In this document: one piece after another, positions 32,815 to 42,567 of the stretch
How positions within the stretch are numbered: position 1 is the first letter of the stretch
How the letters are laid out: each line of letters starts with the position of its first letter
NCBI RefSeq assembly: GCF_900108275.1
Contig: NZ_FNVD01000006.1
Span: forward strand, 161,150 to 225,149
DNA: 64,000 nucleotides
DNA from: Jhaorihella thermophila
GTDB lineage: Bacteria > Pseudomonadota > Alphaproteobacteria > Rhodobacterales > Rhodobacteraceae
Direction of reading: 5' to 3'
Position numbers and translations under genes: made by a program
The notes under the pieces: generated by a model
Told to the model about the DNA's origin: nothing
Databases searched by the model: none
Seen by the model: the letters and a program-made list of their open reading frames with translations, nothing else

Positions 32815-33818
32815 TGACGTTTCAGCCTTTGCAGGTTGTCGGGCGTGGGCTCGGGCAGCGCCGCGCGCAGCAGGGTGGCGACGGGGTCCAGCGCCGGGTG
32901 ATCGAGGTCGTGCTGCAGCAGACGCCAGACCCTGGGGATCAGGTCAACGTAATGCGGCTTGCCATGTTCCATGCCGAGTCGCGCGAAAACGCCCAGGATT
33001 CGCAGGTTGCGCTGGGCGCCCAGCACCGCATAGGCGGGCAGGAACGCGGCCCGGTCCGCGCCGGTCCGCGTCACGAACCTGTCGATCATGGCGGTTTCGA
33101 TCGCGGGCGGCACGTCGCGGCGGGCATCCTGCAACAGCGACACGAGGTCATAGGCCGGATGCCCCAGCATCGCGTCCTGAAAGTCCAGAAGACCGACGCG
33201 GGCGGGGCCGGATCTTTCCGGCAGCCACAGCAGGTTCTCGGCGTGATAGTCACGCTGGATCAGGACCGGCCGTTCCGGCGTTGCGGCATGTTCCAGAAGC
33301 TGCCGGAAACGGGCGACGAACTCAGCGCGGATCCCGTCGTTCGCGTCTCCGACGACGCCCGAGCGATACTTGTCAAAGGCCAGTGCGGCAAGTTCGCTCA
33401 TCAGAGCGGGATCGTAGGACGGAAGGTCGGGCGGATCGACCGCATGAAGTGCGGCAAGAACGTCGATTCCGGCTTCATAGAGACTGTTTTCCAAGTCGGG
33501 CCGCCGCTCCAGAACCCGGGCGAAGAGGTCATCGCCCAGATCCTCGAGCAGCAGGAACCCATAAACGGTATCTTCGGCGAAGATCTCTGGCGCGCTCAGC
33601 CCGGCGCCGCGCAGGAACTGCGCGATGCGGACAAAGGGGCGCACGTCCTCTCCCTTGACTGGCGGCGCATCCATCAGAACGGCGGTGCGCCCGGTGGCCG
33701 GGTCGGTCAGTCGCTCGTATCGGCGGTTCGAGGCATCGCCGGCCAGCGGCGCGCGGCGGGCGCCGGCCCAGGCCGTTCGTGACAGGAAATCTGCGATCAG
33801 CGAGTCGCGGTCGGCCAT
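32811..33818 (-). CDS. amgK: AmgK-like anomeric sugar kinase (aminoglycoside phosphotransferase fold)
   Basis: Phosphotransferase-fold kinase of 335 residues from the ATG at 33816-33818. Catalytic loop IQRDYHAENLLWLPE (HxxN pattern) near residue 195 and metal-binding LLDFQDAMLGHPAYDL near 220 are clear; GDASNRRYERL is the N-terminal ATP-binding strand region. In the AmgK-MurU pathway it phosphorylates MurNAc and GlcNAc at C1. It overlaps murU and lies directly after tsaE, an arrangement common in alphaproteobacteria. Confidence 0.87.
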   Translation of the reverse strand: MADRDSLIADFLSRTAWAGARRAPLAGDASNRRYERLTDPATGRTAVLMDAPPVKGEDVRPFVRIAQFLRGAGLSAPEIFAEDTVYGFLLLEDLGDDLFARVLERRPDLENSLYEAGIDVLAALHAVDPPDLPSYDPALMSELAALAFDKYRSGVVGDANDGIRAEFVARFRQLLEHAATPERPVLIQRDYHAENLLWLPERSGPARVGLLDFQDAMLGHPAYDLVSLLQDARRDVPPAIETAMIDRFVTRTGADRAAFLPAYAVLGAQRNLRILGVFARLGMEHGKPHYVDLIPRVWRLLQHDLDHPALDPVATLLRAALPEPTPDNLQRLKRQ

Positions 33819-33819
33819 G

Positions 33820-34287
33820 TCAGAGCTTCTCCACCACCGCTTTCCACCGCGGGTCGGTCCAGCCAAATGCGATCCGGCGGGCAAGTTCGTCATCGGGGTC
33901 GGACTCAAACCTCACCGTCAGGGCGCCCGGCGGCGACAGTGGACCCAGGCGGTCGGGCCATTCGATCAGACAGATCGCCGACTCGAAGGCTTCGGCGAGT
34001 CCAAGCTCCTCGATCTCATCAAGGCTGGTCAGGCGATAGAGGTCGGCGTGCCAGATTTCACCGGCGGCCGTGTCATAGGTCTGCACCAGCGTGAAGGTGG
34101 GCGACGGCACGTCTTCGGGCGTGTCCATCAACGACTGGATCAGGCAGCGGGCAAAATGCGTCTTGCCCGCGCCGATCGGGCCTTCGAGCAACAACACGTC
34201 CCCGGGTCGGAGGCGGCGTCCGAGCCGTTCGGCAAGACGTGCGGTGTCCTCGGGCGTCCGGGCTGATATTTCGGCGGTCGCGGTCAT
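33820..34287 (-). CDS. tsaE: tRNA threonylcarbamoyladenosine ATPase TsaE
   Basis: P-loop ATPase that supports TsaB/TsaD in making t6A37 of tRNA. The ATG at 34285-34287 gives 155 residues; P-loop LLEGPIGAGKTHFAR is at about 33-47, with PSPTFTLVQTY, HADLYRL and LIEWPDRLG as further signatures. Its partner tsaD is elsewhere in this window (46.2-47.3 kb). Confidence 0.95.
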   Translation of the reverse strand: MTATAEISARTPEDTARLAERLGRRLRPGDVLLLEGPIGAGKTHFARCLIQSLMDTPEDVPSPTFTLVQTYDTAAGEIWHADLYRLTSLDEIEELGLAEAFESAICLIEWPDRLGPLSPPGALTVRFESDPDDELARRIAFGWTDPRWKAVVEKL

Positions 34288-34328
34288 GGCGCCACAATGG
34301 CGAGGCGCTCCGCCACCTGCAAGCCGGA

Positions 34329-35837
34329 TCAGGCCGTGGACGGGGCGGGAAGGGCCTGCAGGGCCCTGGCTGCCGACCGTTCCGAGAGACCGAACCGGAC
34401 CATGGTGGCGCCGTCCTGTATCGGCTGGACGTGGCAGGTTACCGATCGACCGTCGCGCATCCGGATCTCGGCCCTCCAATCCGCGCGGTTGTCACTTTGC
34501 ATGACAAAGTCCTGCAACTCGCCCCAGACCGGCGTGGGCAAGCTATGTTCCTGCCAGACCTTTGTCGCGTCGATGATCGTGGTCTGCCGGAGCGTCTGAT
34601 CGGGGTCGATGTCCCAAAGGCGCCGGAACCCCCGGTTGGTGATCGCCAGTATCCCTTCGGCGGAAAACACAGCGATCGCGTCGTCCAGTTGATCCAGCAC
34701 CGCCTGTCCCATTTCCAGGTCGGCCCGAAAGCGTCGGGTCAGGGTCACCTCGGCGGTGATGTTTTCGAACATGAACGCCACGGCGCCGTCCGGATGGGGC
34801 CGCCCGCTGATCGAGTAGACCGCGCCCGAAGGGAGAGTCCACGTTTCCTGATATTTGCCGTCGCTGGCCGCGGCGTCCAGTTCCGCCATCTGTCGGCGCC
34901 AGCTTCGGTAGTCGCGCGGTTCGGGCATCATCCGGCAGTCCCGCAACCGGTCGAAGAAGTCGAACAATGTCGGGCGGGCCGACAGGAAGTCGGCGGGCAG
35001 CGCAGTCAGGTCCACGAGCGCGGGGTTGAACAAGGCCAGTTGCCGGTTTCGGTCAAAGATCGCCAGCCCGATCGAGAGCTGCGCAAAGGTCTTGGCAAGG
35101 GTCTGCACAAAGTTGCGCTGGGCGGCCTCGGCCTCGACAACGGCGTTCACGTCCGTCGCAAAGAACAGGGTTTCGTCCTCTTGCGGAACGGCCGTCACGT
35201 CGAACCACAGTTTCCGCCCCGCGACGCGTTCGGGCTGATCCAGCGACAGGCGAACCTTGCGCCCGACCCGGTCCACGGGTGGAAAGATCGGCCGGGACAG
35301 ATCGACGTGGCGCCCGCGGATCCGGGTAACGAGGGCCTTGTAGGCGGCATTGTGCCAAATGACCGTGCCGCCCATGTCGACGCGCCAGGCCGGGTAGGGC
35401 GCGACCGCAAGCCCCGTGTCGCCGGCGGGACGATGCGCCGGCCGGAGCGCGGCGGCGGGCAGGGCGACGCGGGTGACATTGCCCAACCGCTCGATCTCGA
35501 CCGGGCCGGCGGGAGTCGCGCAGAACAGGCGTTCCCGATCCTGTAGCCCGGCGGGGGTTTCGGGAAAGTCGGGACAGGCCTGTTCGAGATCGGCGCGCAG
35601 GGATGACCAGCTCGTCGGGAGTTCCGGTATTTCGGCGGCATCGAAGGCCGACGCCGATCCGTCGATCAGTTCGTCACCGTCAAACAGAAACACCGTGTCA
35701 TGCACGGGGGAGGCGGCGGCCGATGGGTTCTGCGCCGCCGGGCGTGGGACCAGATAGACCACGGTCCCCGCCGCCGCGGTCACGCAGGCCACCACCGTCA
35801 ACATGACCTCAAGACTGAAAATCTGCTCCAAGCCCAC
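34329..35837 (-). CDS. PAS-domain membrane-anchored protein without kinase domain
   Basis: Unnamed protein of 502 residues (GTG start). One N-terminal membrane segment (about 10-30, MLTVVACVTAAAGTVVYLV) is followed by an unassigned region and at least two PAS-like modules: around 235-360 (AQLSIGLAIFDRNRQLALFNPAL) and 385-480 (DAIAVFSAEGILAITNRGFRRLW). The sequence stops before any histidine-kinase H-box or ATPase domain, and no GGDEF or EAL motif is visible. It lies between tsaE and regB on the same strand, so a sensory role linked to RegB is possible but only inferred. Confidence 0.85.
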   Translation of the reverse strand: MGLEQIFSLEVMLTVVACVTAAAGTVVYLVPRPAAQNPSAAASPVHDTVFLFDGDELIDGSASAFDAAEIPELPTSWSSLRADLEQACPDFPETPAGLQDRERLFCATPAGPVEIERLGNVTRVALPAAALRPAHRPAGDTGLAVAPYPAWRVDMGGTVIWHNAAYKALVTRIRGRHVDLSRPIFPPVDRVGRKVRLSLDQPERVAGRKLWFDVTAVPQEDETLFFATDVNAVVEAEAAQRNFVQTLAKTFAQLSIGLAIFDRNRQLALFNPALVDLTALPADFLSARPTLFDFFDRLRDCRMMPEPRDYRSWRRQMAELDAAASDGKYQETWTLPSGAVYSISGRPHPDGAVAFMFENITAEVTLTRRFRADLEMGQAVLDQLDDAIAVFSAEGILAITNRGFRRLWDIDPDQTLRQTTIIDATKVWQEHSLPTPVWGELQDFVMQSDNRADWRAEIRMRDGRSVTCHVQPIQDGATMVRFGLSERSAARALQALPAPSTA

Positions 35838-35917
35838 CGTCCCCGGATCCGAGTCGCGGGTTCATGGTGGTGGCGAAAAGGTTAACGGGCGATTAATCCG
35901 GCTCGGTCAGCGGCGTG

Positions 35918-37315
35918 TCACACCTGAATCGGCTGGTTCTGCCCGATCGGCACCGCGTTTTCTCCATGCACCGCGTCGATCTTGGCGCGCGGCCAGGTGA
36001 CCTCGACCACGGCACCGCGTTGCTCGGGGCGGGCGCGAAAGCGGTGGAACGAATCGCGCGCGTTGCCGAAGGCAAGTGTTGCGCCGGACCGTTCCAGCAG
36101 CGTCTTGGCGATGAAAAGCCCCAGCCCCATGCCTTCGTATTCGGGGCGTTGCTTGCGATCGGAGGCGGCGCGTTTGCGGCGCACGAAAGGGTCGCCGATG
36201 CGGCCGATCAGATGCGAAGGATAGCCGCGCCCGTCATCGAGGATGCGCACCGTGATCCGGTCCTCGCTCCACGAGGTTTCGACCCAGACATTGGCGCGCG
36301 CGAAATCGACCGCATTCTGGACCAGGTTGCGCAGGCCGTGGATGATTTCGGGCATGCGCAGGATCTGCGGCTGCTCGACGTCACCGCCGTCGGCGGGCCC
36401 TTCCTCGAAATGGATGGTCTTGCCGCGCTCCATGTGCGGTTCGGCCGCTTCGTGGACGACGGTTGAGAGCGGCGCCTGACGCAGGTGCAGATCGCTCTTG
36501 CCGGCGCGCCCCATGCCGCGCAGGATGTCGCGGCAGCGATCGGCCTGTTCGCGGATCAGCGCAACATCCTCGCGCAGGTCGGGGCGGTCGTCGAGCTCCT
36601 CCATCAGTTCCGAACTGGTCAGCTTGATCGTTGCAAGCGGCGTGCCCAGTTCATGCGCGGCGGCCGCCACGACGCCGCCCAGGTCGGTGAGCTTCTGTTC
36701 CCGCGCCAGCGCCATCTGGGTCGCGGCGAGCGCATCCGACATCGATCGCATCTCGGAACTGATCCGCCAGGAATAGGCGCCCAGAAAGCAGATCGCGATG
36801 ATCGTTGCGACCATGTTGCCGAACAGGAACAGATCCGGCACGCGCAGGACATAGCCCAGTTCGGTCCTGAGCGGCAGATGGAACTTGGCCAGCAGCACCA
36901 CCAGCGCGATCGCGACCGCGCCGATCGGAACGGTCGAGCGCAGCCCCATCATGTTGGCCGAGATCACCACCGGCCCCAGCAGCAAGAGCGCAAACGGGTT
37001 GTGCAGCCCGCCGGTCAGATAGAGCAGAAAGCCCAGCTGCAACAGGTCGAACAGGATGGTGACGAAACCTTCGGATTCCGACAGGCGCTTGTTTTCGGGG
37101 AAAATCAGCATCGCCAGAAGGTTGGCGGCGACCGAAACGCCGATGGCGACATAGCACAGGCCCAGCTCCAGCTGCAGATGATACCAGCGCTGGGCGACGG
37201 TGATGGCGATCACTTGGCCCGCGATGGCGACCCAGCGCAGCCAGATCAGCGTGCGCAGGCGGATCCAGCTGCTGCGCTCCTGTCCGCGCCAGAGGCCAAG
37301 CTCGGTATCGGGCAT
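35918..37315 (-). CDS. regB: Redox-sensing histidine kinase RegB (PrrB)
   Basis: Membrane sensor kinase controlling photosynthesis, respiration and carbon/nitrogen fixation genes in Rhodobacteraceae. The ATG at 37313-37315 gives 465 residues with six hydrophobic segments in the first 180. The ubiquinone-binding heptad GGLHNPF is near residue 110. The H-box AAHELGTPLATIKL has the phospho-His near 220, the redox-active Cys is in DRCRDIL near 260, and N/G boxes NLVQNAVDFA and GMGLGLFIAKTLL follow. Divergent from senC across 89 bp. Confidence 0.95.
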   Translation of the reverse strand: MPDTELGLWRGQERSSWIRLRTLIWLRWVAIAGQVIAITVAQRWYHLQLELGLCYVAIGVSVAANLLAMLIFPENKRLSESEGFVTILFDLLQLGFLLYLTGGLHNPFALLLLGPVVISANMMGLRSTVPIGAVAIALVVLLAKFHLPLRTELGYVLRVPDLFLFGNMVATIIAICFLGAYSWRISSEMRSMSDALAATQMALAREQKLTDLGGVVAAAAHELGTPLATIKLTSSELMEELDDRPDLREDVALIREQADRCRDILRGMGRAGKSDLHLRQAPLSTVVHEAAEPHMERGKTIHFEEGPADGGDVEQPQILRMPEIIHGLRNLVQNAVDFARANVWVETSWSEDRITVRILDDGRGYPSHLIGRIGDPFVRRKRAASDRKQRPEYEGMGLGLFIAKTLLERSGATLAFGNARDSFHRFRARPEQRGAVVEVTWPRAKIDAVHGENAVPIGQNQPIQV

Positions 37316-37404
37316 GTGATGGTTCGTCCGGTTGCAAAGGCTGAAATTGTTGATAGGTGTCCGGGGCAGAAGGTTCAACACATTCAACACGCGGAAGGTT
37401 TCCC

Positions 37405-38037
37405 ATGACCCGCCAGTTCGCGCTTGCCGCCTCTGCTCTTCTCGTCGCCCTCGTCGGAGGCATGTGGGTTGCCACCCAGTTCGGGGGCGGCTCGGAGGAT
37501 GATCCCTTTGCAGACTGCCGTCGGGGACAGGTGGCCGGCGGGCTGGACAAGATCGGCGGGCCGTTCACGTTGGTCAATTCCAAGGGCGAAACGGTGACCG
37601 ACAAGGACGTGATCACCGGGCCGTCGCTGATCTATTTCGGCTATACCTTCTGTCCTGATGTGTGCCCGCTGGACAACACCCGCAATGTCGAAGCCGTGGA
37701 CATTCTGGAACGGCGCGGGATCATGGTGACGCCGGTCTTCATTTCGATCGACCCAAAACGCGACACGCCCGAGGTGGTCGGCGATTTCGCCTACAACCTG
37801 CACGAACGGATGATCGGGCTGACCGGCTCGCCCGAGCAGGTCAAGGCGGCGAGCAAGGCCTACAAGACATACTACAAGTCGCACGAAGGCGAGGGGGATG
37901 ACGAATACTACCTCGTCGATCACTCCACCTTCACCTACCTGGTGCTGCCGAGACATGGCACGGTTGAGTTCTTCCGCCGCGACGTGACGCCGGAACAGAT
38001 GGCCGACCGCGTGGCCTGTTTCGTGAAGCATATGTGA
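37405..38037 (+). CDS. senC: SenC/PrrC (Sco1-type) copper chaperone
   Basis: Membrane-anchored Sco protein that helps load copper into cytochrome oxidase and modulates RegB signalling. 210 residues from the ATG at 37405: N-terminal anchor (about 4-22), then the thioredoxin fold with CPDVC at residues 83-87 and the distant ligand His near 173 in LVDHSTFTYL. Upstream in-frame ATG at 37357 would add 16 residues with no conservation. Followed by regA after 79 bp. Confidence 0.94.
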   Translation: MTRQFALAASALLVALVGGMWVATQFGGGSEDDPFADCRRGQVAGGLDKIGGPFTLVNSKGETVTDKDVITGPSLIYFGYTFCPDVCPLDNTRNVEAVDILERRGIMVTPVFISIDPKRDTPEVVGDFAYNLHERMIGLTGSPEQVKAASKAYKTYYKSHEGEGDDEYYLVDHSTFTYLVLPRHGTVEFFRRDVTPEQMADRVACFVKHM

Positions 38038-38116
38038 GCCTCGCAACTGCCCGGTTTGACCTTTGGGCGGGGGCTGGTAATACTCGGGCGCGCGCAATCG
38101 CCACGAGGGAGAGAGC

Positions 38117-38671
38117 ATGGCCCAGTCAGCCCTGCAGGAGATAGGCCCCGACAATTCGCTGCTGCTGGTGGATGACGACGAACCGTTTCTGCGGCGTCTG
38201 GCAAAGGCGATGGAAAAGCGGGGGTTTTCGGTCGAAACCGCGCCATCCGTCGCGGCTGGCAAGGCGATCGCGACGGCCCGCCCGCCGGCCTATGCGGTTG
38301 TGGACCTGCGGCTGGAGGACGGCAACGGGCTGGACGTGGTGGAAACCCTGCGGGAAAAGCGGCCCGATGCGCGGATCGTGGTTCTGACCGGTTACGGCGC
38401 GATCGCCACGGCGGTGGCGGCGGTCAAGATCGGCGCGACGGACTACCTGTCGAAACCCGCCGATGCGACCGATATCACCAACGCGTTGCTGGCCAAGGAA
38501 GACGAGCTGCCCCCGCCGCCGGAAAACCCGATGAGCGCCGACCGCGTGCGCTGGGAGCATATCCAGCGGGTCTATGAGCTGTGCGATCGCAATGTCAGCG
38601 AAACCGCGCGGCGGCTGAACATGCATCGACGGACCCTGCAGCGCATCCTGGCCAAGCGCAGTCCCCGCTAG
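38117..38671 (+). CDS. regA: Response regulator RegA (PrrA/ActR)
   Basis: DNA-binding response regulator partner of RegB. The 184-residue protein has the acidic pocket LLVDDDEPF (Asp19-21), phospho-acceptor Asp63 in VVDLRL, Thr/Lys switch residues VLTGYG and LSKPAD, the proline linker PPPPENP (about 134-140) typical of RegA, and a Fis-type HTH at the C-terminus (NVSETARRLNMHRRTLQRILAKR). A good ribosome site GGGAGAGA precedes the ATG. Confidence 0.96.
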   Translation: MAQSALQEIGPDNSLLLVDDDEPFLRRLAKAMEKRGFSVETAPSVAAGKAIATARPPAYAVVDLRLEDGNGLDVVETLREKRPDARIVVLTGYGAIATAVAAVKIGATDYLSKPADATDITNALLAKEDELPPPPENPMSADRVRWEHIQRVYELCDRNVSETARRLNMHRRTLQRILAKRSPR

Positions 38672-38674
38672 GCA

Positions 38675-39868
38675 ATGGACGATATCGACTGGGATCCCAA
38701 CGATCCGAACACCCAGCCCTTGCCGCAGGGTGGCTGGTCGGAATCCGTCACGGTCGTCAGGAACGCCACCGTGGTGCCGCCCGCGGTCAGCGCATTCGTG
38801 CAGGAGGCCGGGGTGCTGGACGCCGACGGGGCGTATGTCCCCCAAGGCGCGCTGTGGCGGCGGTTCCGGCCGATCACGGTGGAACCCGCGCAGCCCGCCG
38901 AGATTGCCGAAACCATTCCCGGCCGCTGGCTGTGGGGCGGGGTGCTGTGGGTGCATTTCGGGCATTTCCTGGTCGAGAGCACGTCGCGCCTTTGGGGATT
39001 GACGGAACTTGACGGGCCGGTCGATGGCGTTCTTTTCATCCCCAAGCGGCCCAAGGTCGGCGAGACCGTGCAGCCCTATCACCGACATTTCATGGATCTT
39101 ATGGCGCCCGAACTGCAGATTCGCGTGATCGCTTCGCCCGCGCGGGTGGAGGAGCTGGTGGTGCCGGGACAGGGCTTTGGCATCGGCAAGATCATGGCCG
39201 GCACGGAAAAGTTTCGCACCGCGATTCATGAGCGGTTCGCCCGTGAGGTTGAACCGGACGGGCCGGAGCGGCTGTATGTCTCGCGTTCGGCGCTGGGGCT
39301 GGGCAAGGGGGGGCTTTTGGGCGAGGAATTGCTGGAAAGCCTTCTGGAACGCGAAGGGTATGAGATATTCCATCCGCAGAAGCACCCGATGCAGACGCAA
39401 ATCGCCCGCTACAAGGCGGCGCGCCAGATCGTTGCGGCGGACGGGTCGGCGCTGCATCTTTATGCGATGGTCGGGCGCGCCGATCAGCGGGTTGCGATGA
39501 TTTCGCGCCGGGAGTCGGGGGCCAAGAACCAGCTGGCGCTGAACGTGGCGTCGTTCTGTGGGCGAGAGCCGGTGTTGATCGACGCCTTGCGAACGGAATG
39601 GGTGCGGGCGGATCGGGGCAAGTCCGACCGGTTGTCCTTTGGCGAACTCGACCACGCTGAACTGGGCTGCGGGCTGGCCGACGCGGGTTTCGTGGAAGGT
39701 GGCCGGGACTGGCCGGCGCTGAGCGAAAGGCAGCGTAGGCAGATTCTGGCGGACCGCAGGATTTCGGGCGGGTCCGGATTCGTGGAGTCGCCGGAGTTCA
39801 AACGCCGCCGGATCCGCCGGGAGCGGCGTGCGCGGCGGGCGGCGCGCGAAGCGGCAAGGGCAAGGTAA
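38675..39868 (+). CDS. Glycosyltransferase family 61 (DUF563) protein
   Basis: Predicted glycosyltransferase of 397 residues. The GT61/DUF563 signatures are the WGGVLWVHFGHFLVES block near residues 87-102, ERLYVSRSALG near 205 and GSALHLYAMV near 260, which resembles the C-terminal donor-site segment. The last 60 residues are Arg/Ala-rich and basic. It begins 3 bp after the regA stop, so it is probably co-transcribed with regA; substrate and product glycan are unknown. Confidence 0.82.
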   Translation: MDDIDWDPNDPNTQPLPQGGWSESVTVVRNATVVPPAVSAFVQEAGVLDADGAYVPQGALWRRFRPITVEPAQPAEIAETIPGRWLWGGVLWVHFGHFLVESTSRLWGLTELDGPVDGVLFIPKRPKVGETVQPYHRHFMDLMAPELQIRVIASPARVEELVVPGQGFGIGKIMAGTEKFRTAIHERFAREVEPDGPERLYVSRSALGLGKGGLLGEELLESLLEREGYEIFHPQKHPMQTQIARYKAARQIVAADGSALHLYAMVGRADQRVAMISRRESGAKNQLALNVASFCGREPVLIDALRTEWVRADRGKSDRLSFGELDHAELGCGLADAGFVEGGRDWPALSERQRRQILADRRISGGSGFVESPEFKRRRIRRERRARRAAREAARAR

Positions 39869-39943
39869 GGTTTCCCGAACCGTCGGTCACGGCCTCGGCC
39901 GGCCGGTCGGAACGGTTCGGATCGCTGGCGCGATCCGACCGGG

Positions 39944-39964
39944 GCGAGGGGCGCTGCCCCTCGC
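39944..39964. repeat. Perfect 9-bp hairpin next to gene-end repeat
   Basis: GCGAGGGGC-GCT-GCCCCTCGC, a perfect inverted repeat 76 bp after the GT61 gene and 7 bp before the 23-bp repeat. There is no T-tract, so an intrinsic terminator is unlikely on its own; the hairpin and repeat may form one unit. Confidence 0.6.
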
Positions 39965-39971
39965 GCTCCCC

Positions 39972-39994
39972 GGAGTATTTTCAGCAAGATGAAG
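39972..39994 (+). repeat. 23-bp gene-end repeat, copy 2
   Basis: GGAGTATTTTCAGC then AAGATGAAG, identical to the reverse complement of 3614-3636. It lies between the convergent GT61 and HD-hydrolase genes. Confidence 0.7.
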
Positions 39995-40057
39995 GGGCAG
40001 GGCGCGTTCGGGTGGGTTGCTGCGTCGAGCGGGGCCTGGCGTGGCCTTGGCGGGGGT

Positions 40058-40657
40058 TCAGCCGCCGAACGCGGCCATCAGTTCGGCGTGGCGGGCGGTG
40101 TAGGCGGCGCGGACCTCGACCGGAGGGCGCAGGCGGATGTCCAGACCTTCGATCAGCCGCGGGTCGGGCTTGCCAAAGAACCGATTGGCTTCGGTTTCGG
40201 AAAAGCCGGCGATCCGGGTCGCTTCCATCCAGGCGCTCAGGCGGTCGGCCTTCTTGATCTGCCGCTTGACCCGTGCGGGGATCACCGCGGGCAGGCCGAA
40301 CCGGATATGGATCGCCGCCGTGAGCCGCGCGTCGAGGTCGCCATAGCCAGGACCGACCGCCGCCTTGACCGGGGATATCATGTCCCCGATCACATATTCC
40401 GGCGCGTCGTGCAAAAGGGCGGCAAGCCGCCACCGGGCCGGAGCGCGCGGAACGATCCGACCGAAGATCTGTTCGACGAGAAGGGAATGTTCGGCCACCG
40501 AATAGGGGAAATCCCCCATCGTCTGGCCGTTCCACCGTGCGACAAAGGCCAGCCCGTGGGCGATGTCCTCGATTTCGATGTCAACCGGCGTCGGGTCCAG
40601 AAGATCCAGCCGCCGCCCCGAAAGCATCCGCTGCCAGGCTCGTTTGGGTGTTGCCAT
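40058..40657 (-). CDS. HD-domain phosphohydrolase (YfbR-like)
   Basis: Metal-dependent phosphohydrolase of 199 residues from the ATG at 40655-40657. The HD signature is seen as SVAEHSLLVEQIF (first His near 69) and LLHDAPEYVIGDM (His-Asp near 95), with a later Asp in KKADRLSAWMEATR. It resembles YfbR-type 5'-deoxynucleotidases, but the substrate is not determined by these motifs. A long upstream in-frame extension lacks conservation and was rejected. Confidence 0.87.
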   Translation of the reverse strand: MATPKRAWQRMLSGRRLDLLDPTPVDIEIEDIAHGLAFVARWNGQTMGDFPYSVAEHSLLVEQIFGRIVPRAPARWRLAALLHDAPEYVIGDMISPVKAAVGPGYGDLDARLTAAIHIRFGLPAVIPARVKRQIKKADRLSAWMEATRIAGFSETEANRFFGKPDPRLIEGLDIRLRPPVEVRAAYTARHAELMAAFGG

Positions 40658-40938
40658 TCCGCCACTCTTGCGCCAAGACGCCACGTTTTTGCCACATTTC
40701 CGACGCATCATCGATCCTGCACGGATCACGAGCATCCACAGGGTCTTTACCCCCCGTGTTTTGAACTCGGCCATGAAGAACACGATATGGCCAAAGAGAG
40801 GGGGGCGCGCTTCCTCCTTCCGGCGCGCTCTCCTCGGATCCGAACCACTAGATATCGCGCGCGTCGAGTTCAAGCGATTGATCGCCCTTTCCCTGACCTT
40901 GGGCTTGGCGGCGGCAACCAACCGGCAGGCCAATCCGC

Positions 40939-40996
40939 GTTGCCTGTTGCCCGCGGGGATGCTAGGGGCACTTCGAACCCTGCATGACGAGGCAAC
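40939..40996 (+). promoter_or_regulatory. Structured leader in front of ahcY
   Basis: The 350-bp gap 40658-41007 carries no gene. Its last part folds well: GTTGCCT (40939-40945) pairs with AGGCAAC (40990-40996). Enclosed is ATGC-T-AGGG (40959-40967) / CCCTGCAT (40978-40985) with a 10-nt loop. The outer stem touches the ribosome site GGAG (40997-41000), 7 nt before the ahcY ATG. A second GTTGCC at 40946-40951 could compete for the same partner. It does not match the canonical SAH riboswitch core. The rest of the gap shows nothing I can name. Confidence 0.45.
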
Positions 40997-41007
40997 GGAG
41001 CGCGCAA

Positions 41008-42402
<1,395 letters not shown>

Positions 42403-42424
42403 CGACCCGTCCATCGTTGGAGCG

Positions 42425-42462
42425 AAAGGCCGCCTGTCGCCGGGCGGCCTTTCTGTTTTTTT
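42425..42462 (+). terminator. Rho-independent terminator of ahcY
   Basis: Ten-base stem AAAGGCCGCC / GGCGGCCTTT with an 8-base loop, followed by CTG and seven Ts, 23 bp after the ahcY stop. Confidence 0.9.
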
Positions 42463-42567
42463 GGTAACAGCCGGCGCGGAGATCGGCTCCTTTCGGCCCC
42501 TTTTCTGTGTCAAGGGCCGGATCCGGCTGCCAGGCTTGTCGCGACTGTTTCAGATCCAAAGTTTGCC

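Noticed and set aside
37316..37404. FNR or RegA operator between regB and senC
   Set aside because: No convincing TTGAT-N4-ATCAA palindrome or clear RegA site; too degenerate to claim.
40658..41007. Canonical SAH riboswitch in front of ahcY
   Set aside because: The GAGGAGCGCTGC and AGGCTCG core elements of the known class are absent; only an unclassified stem structure is reported.
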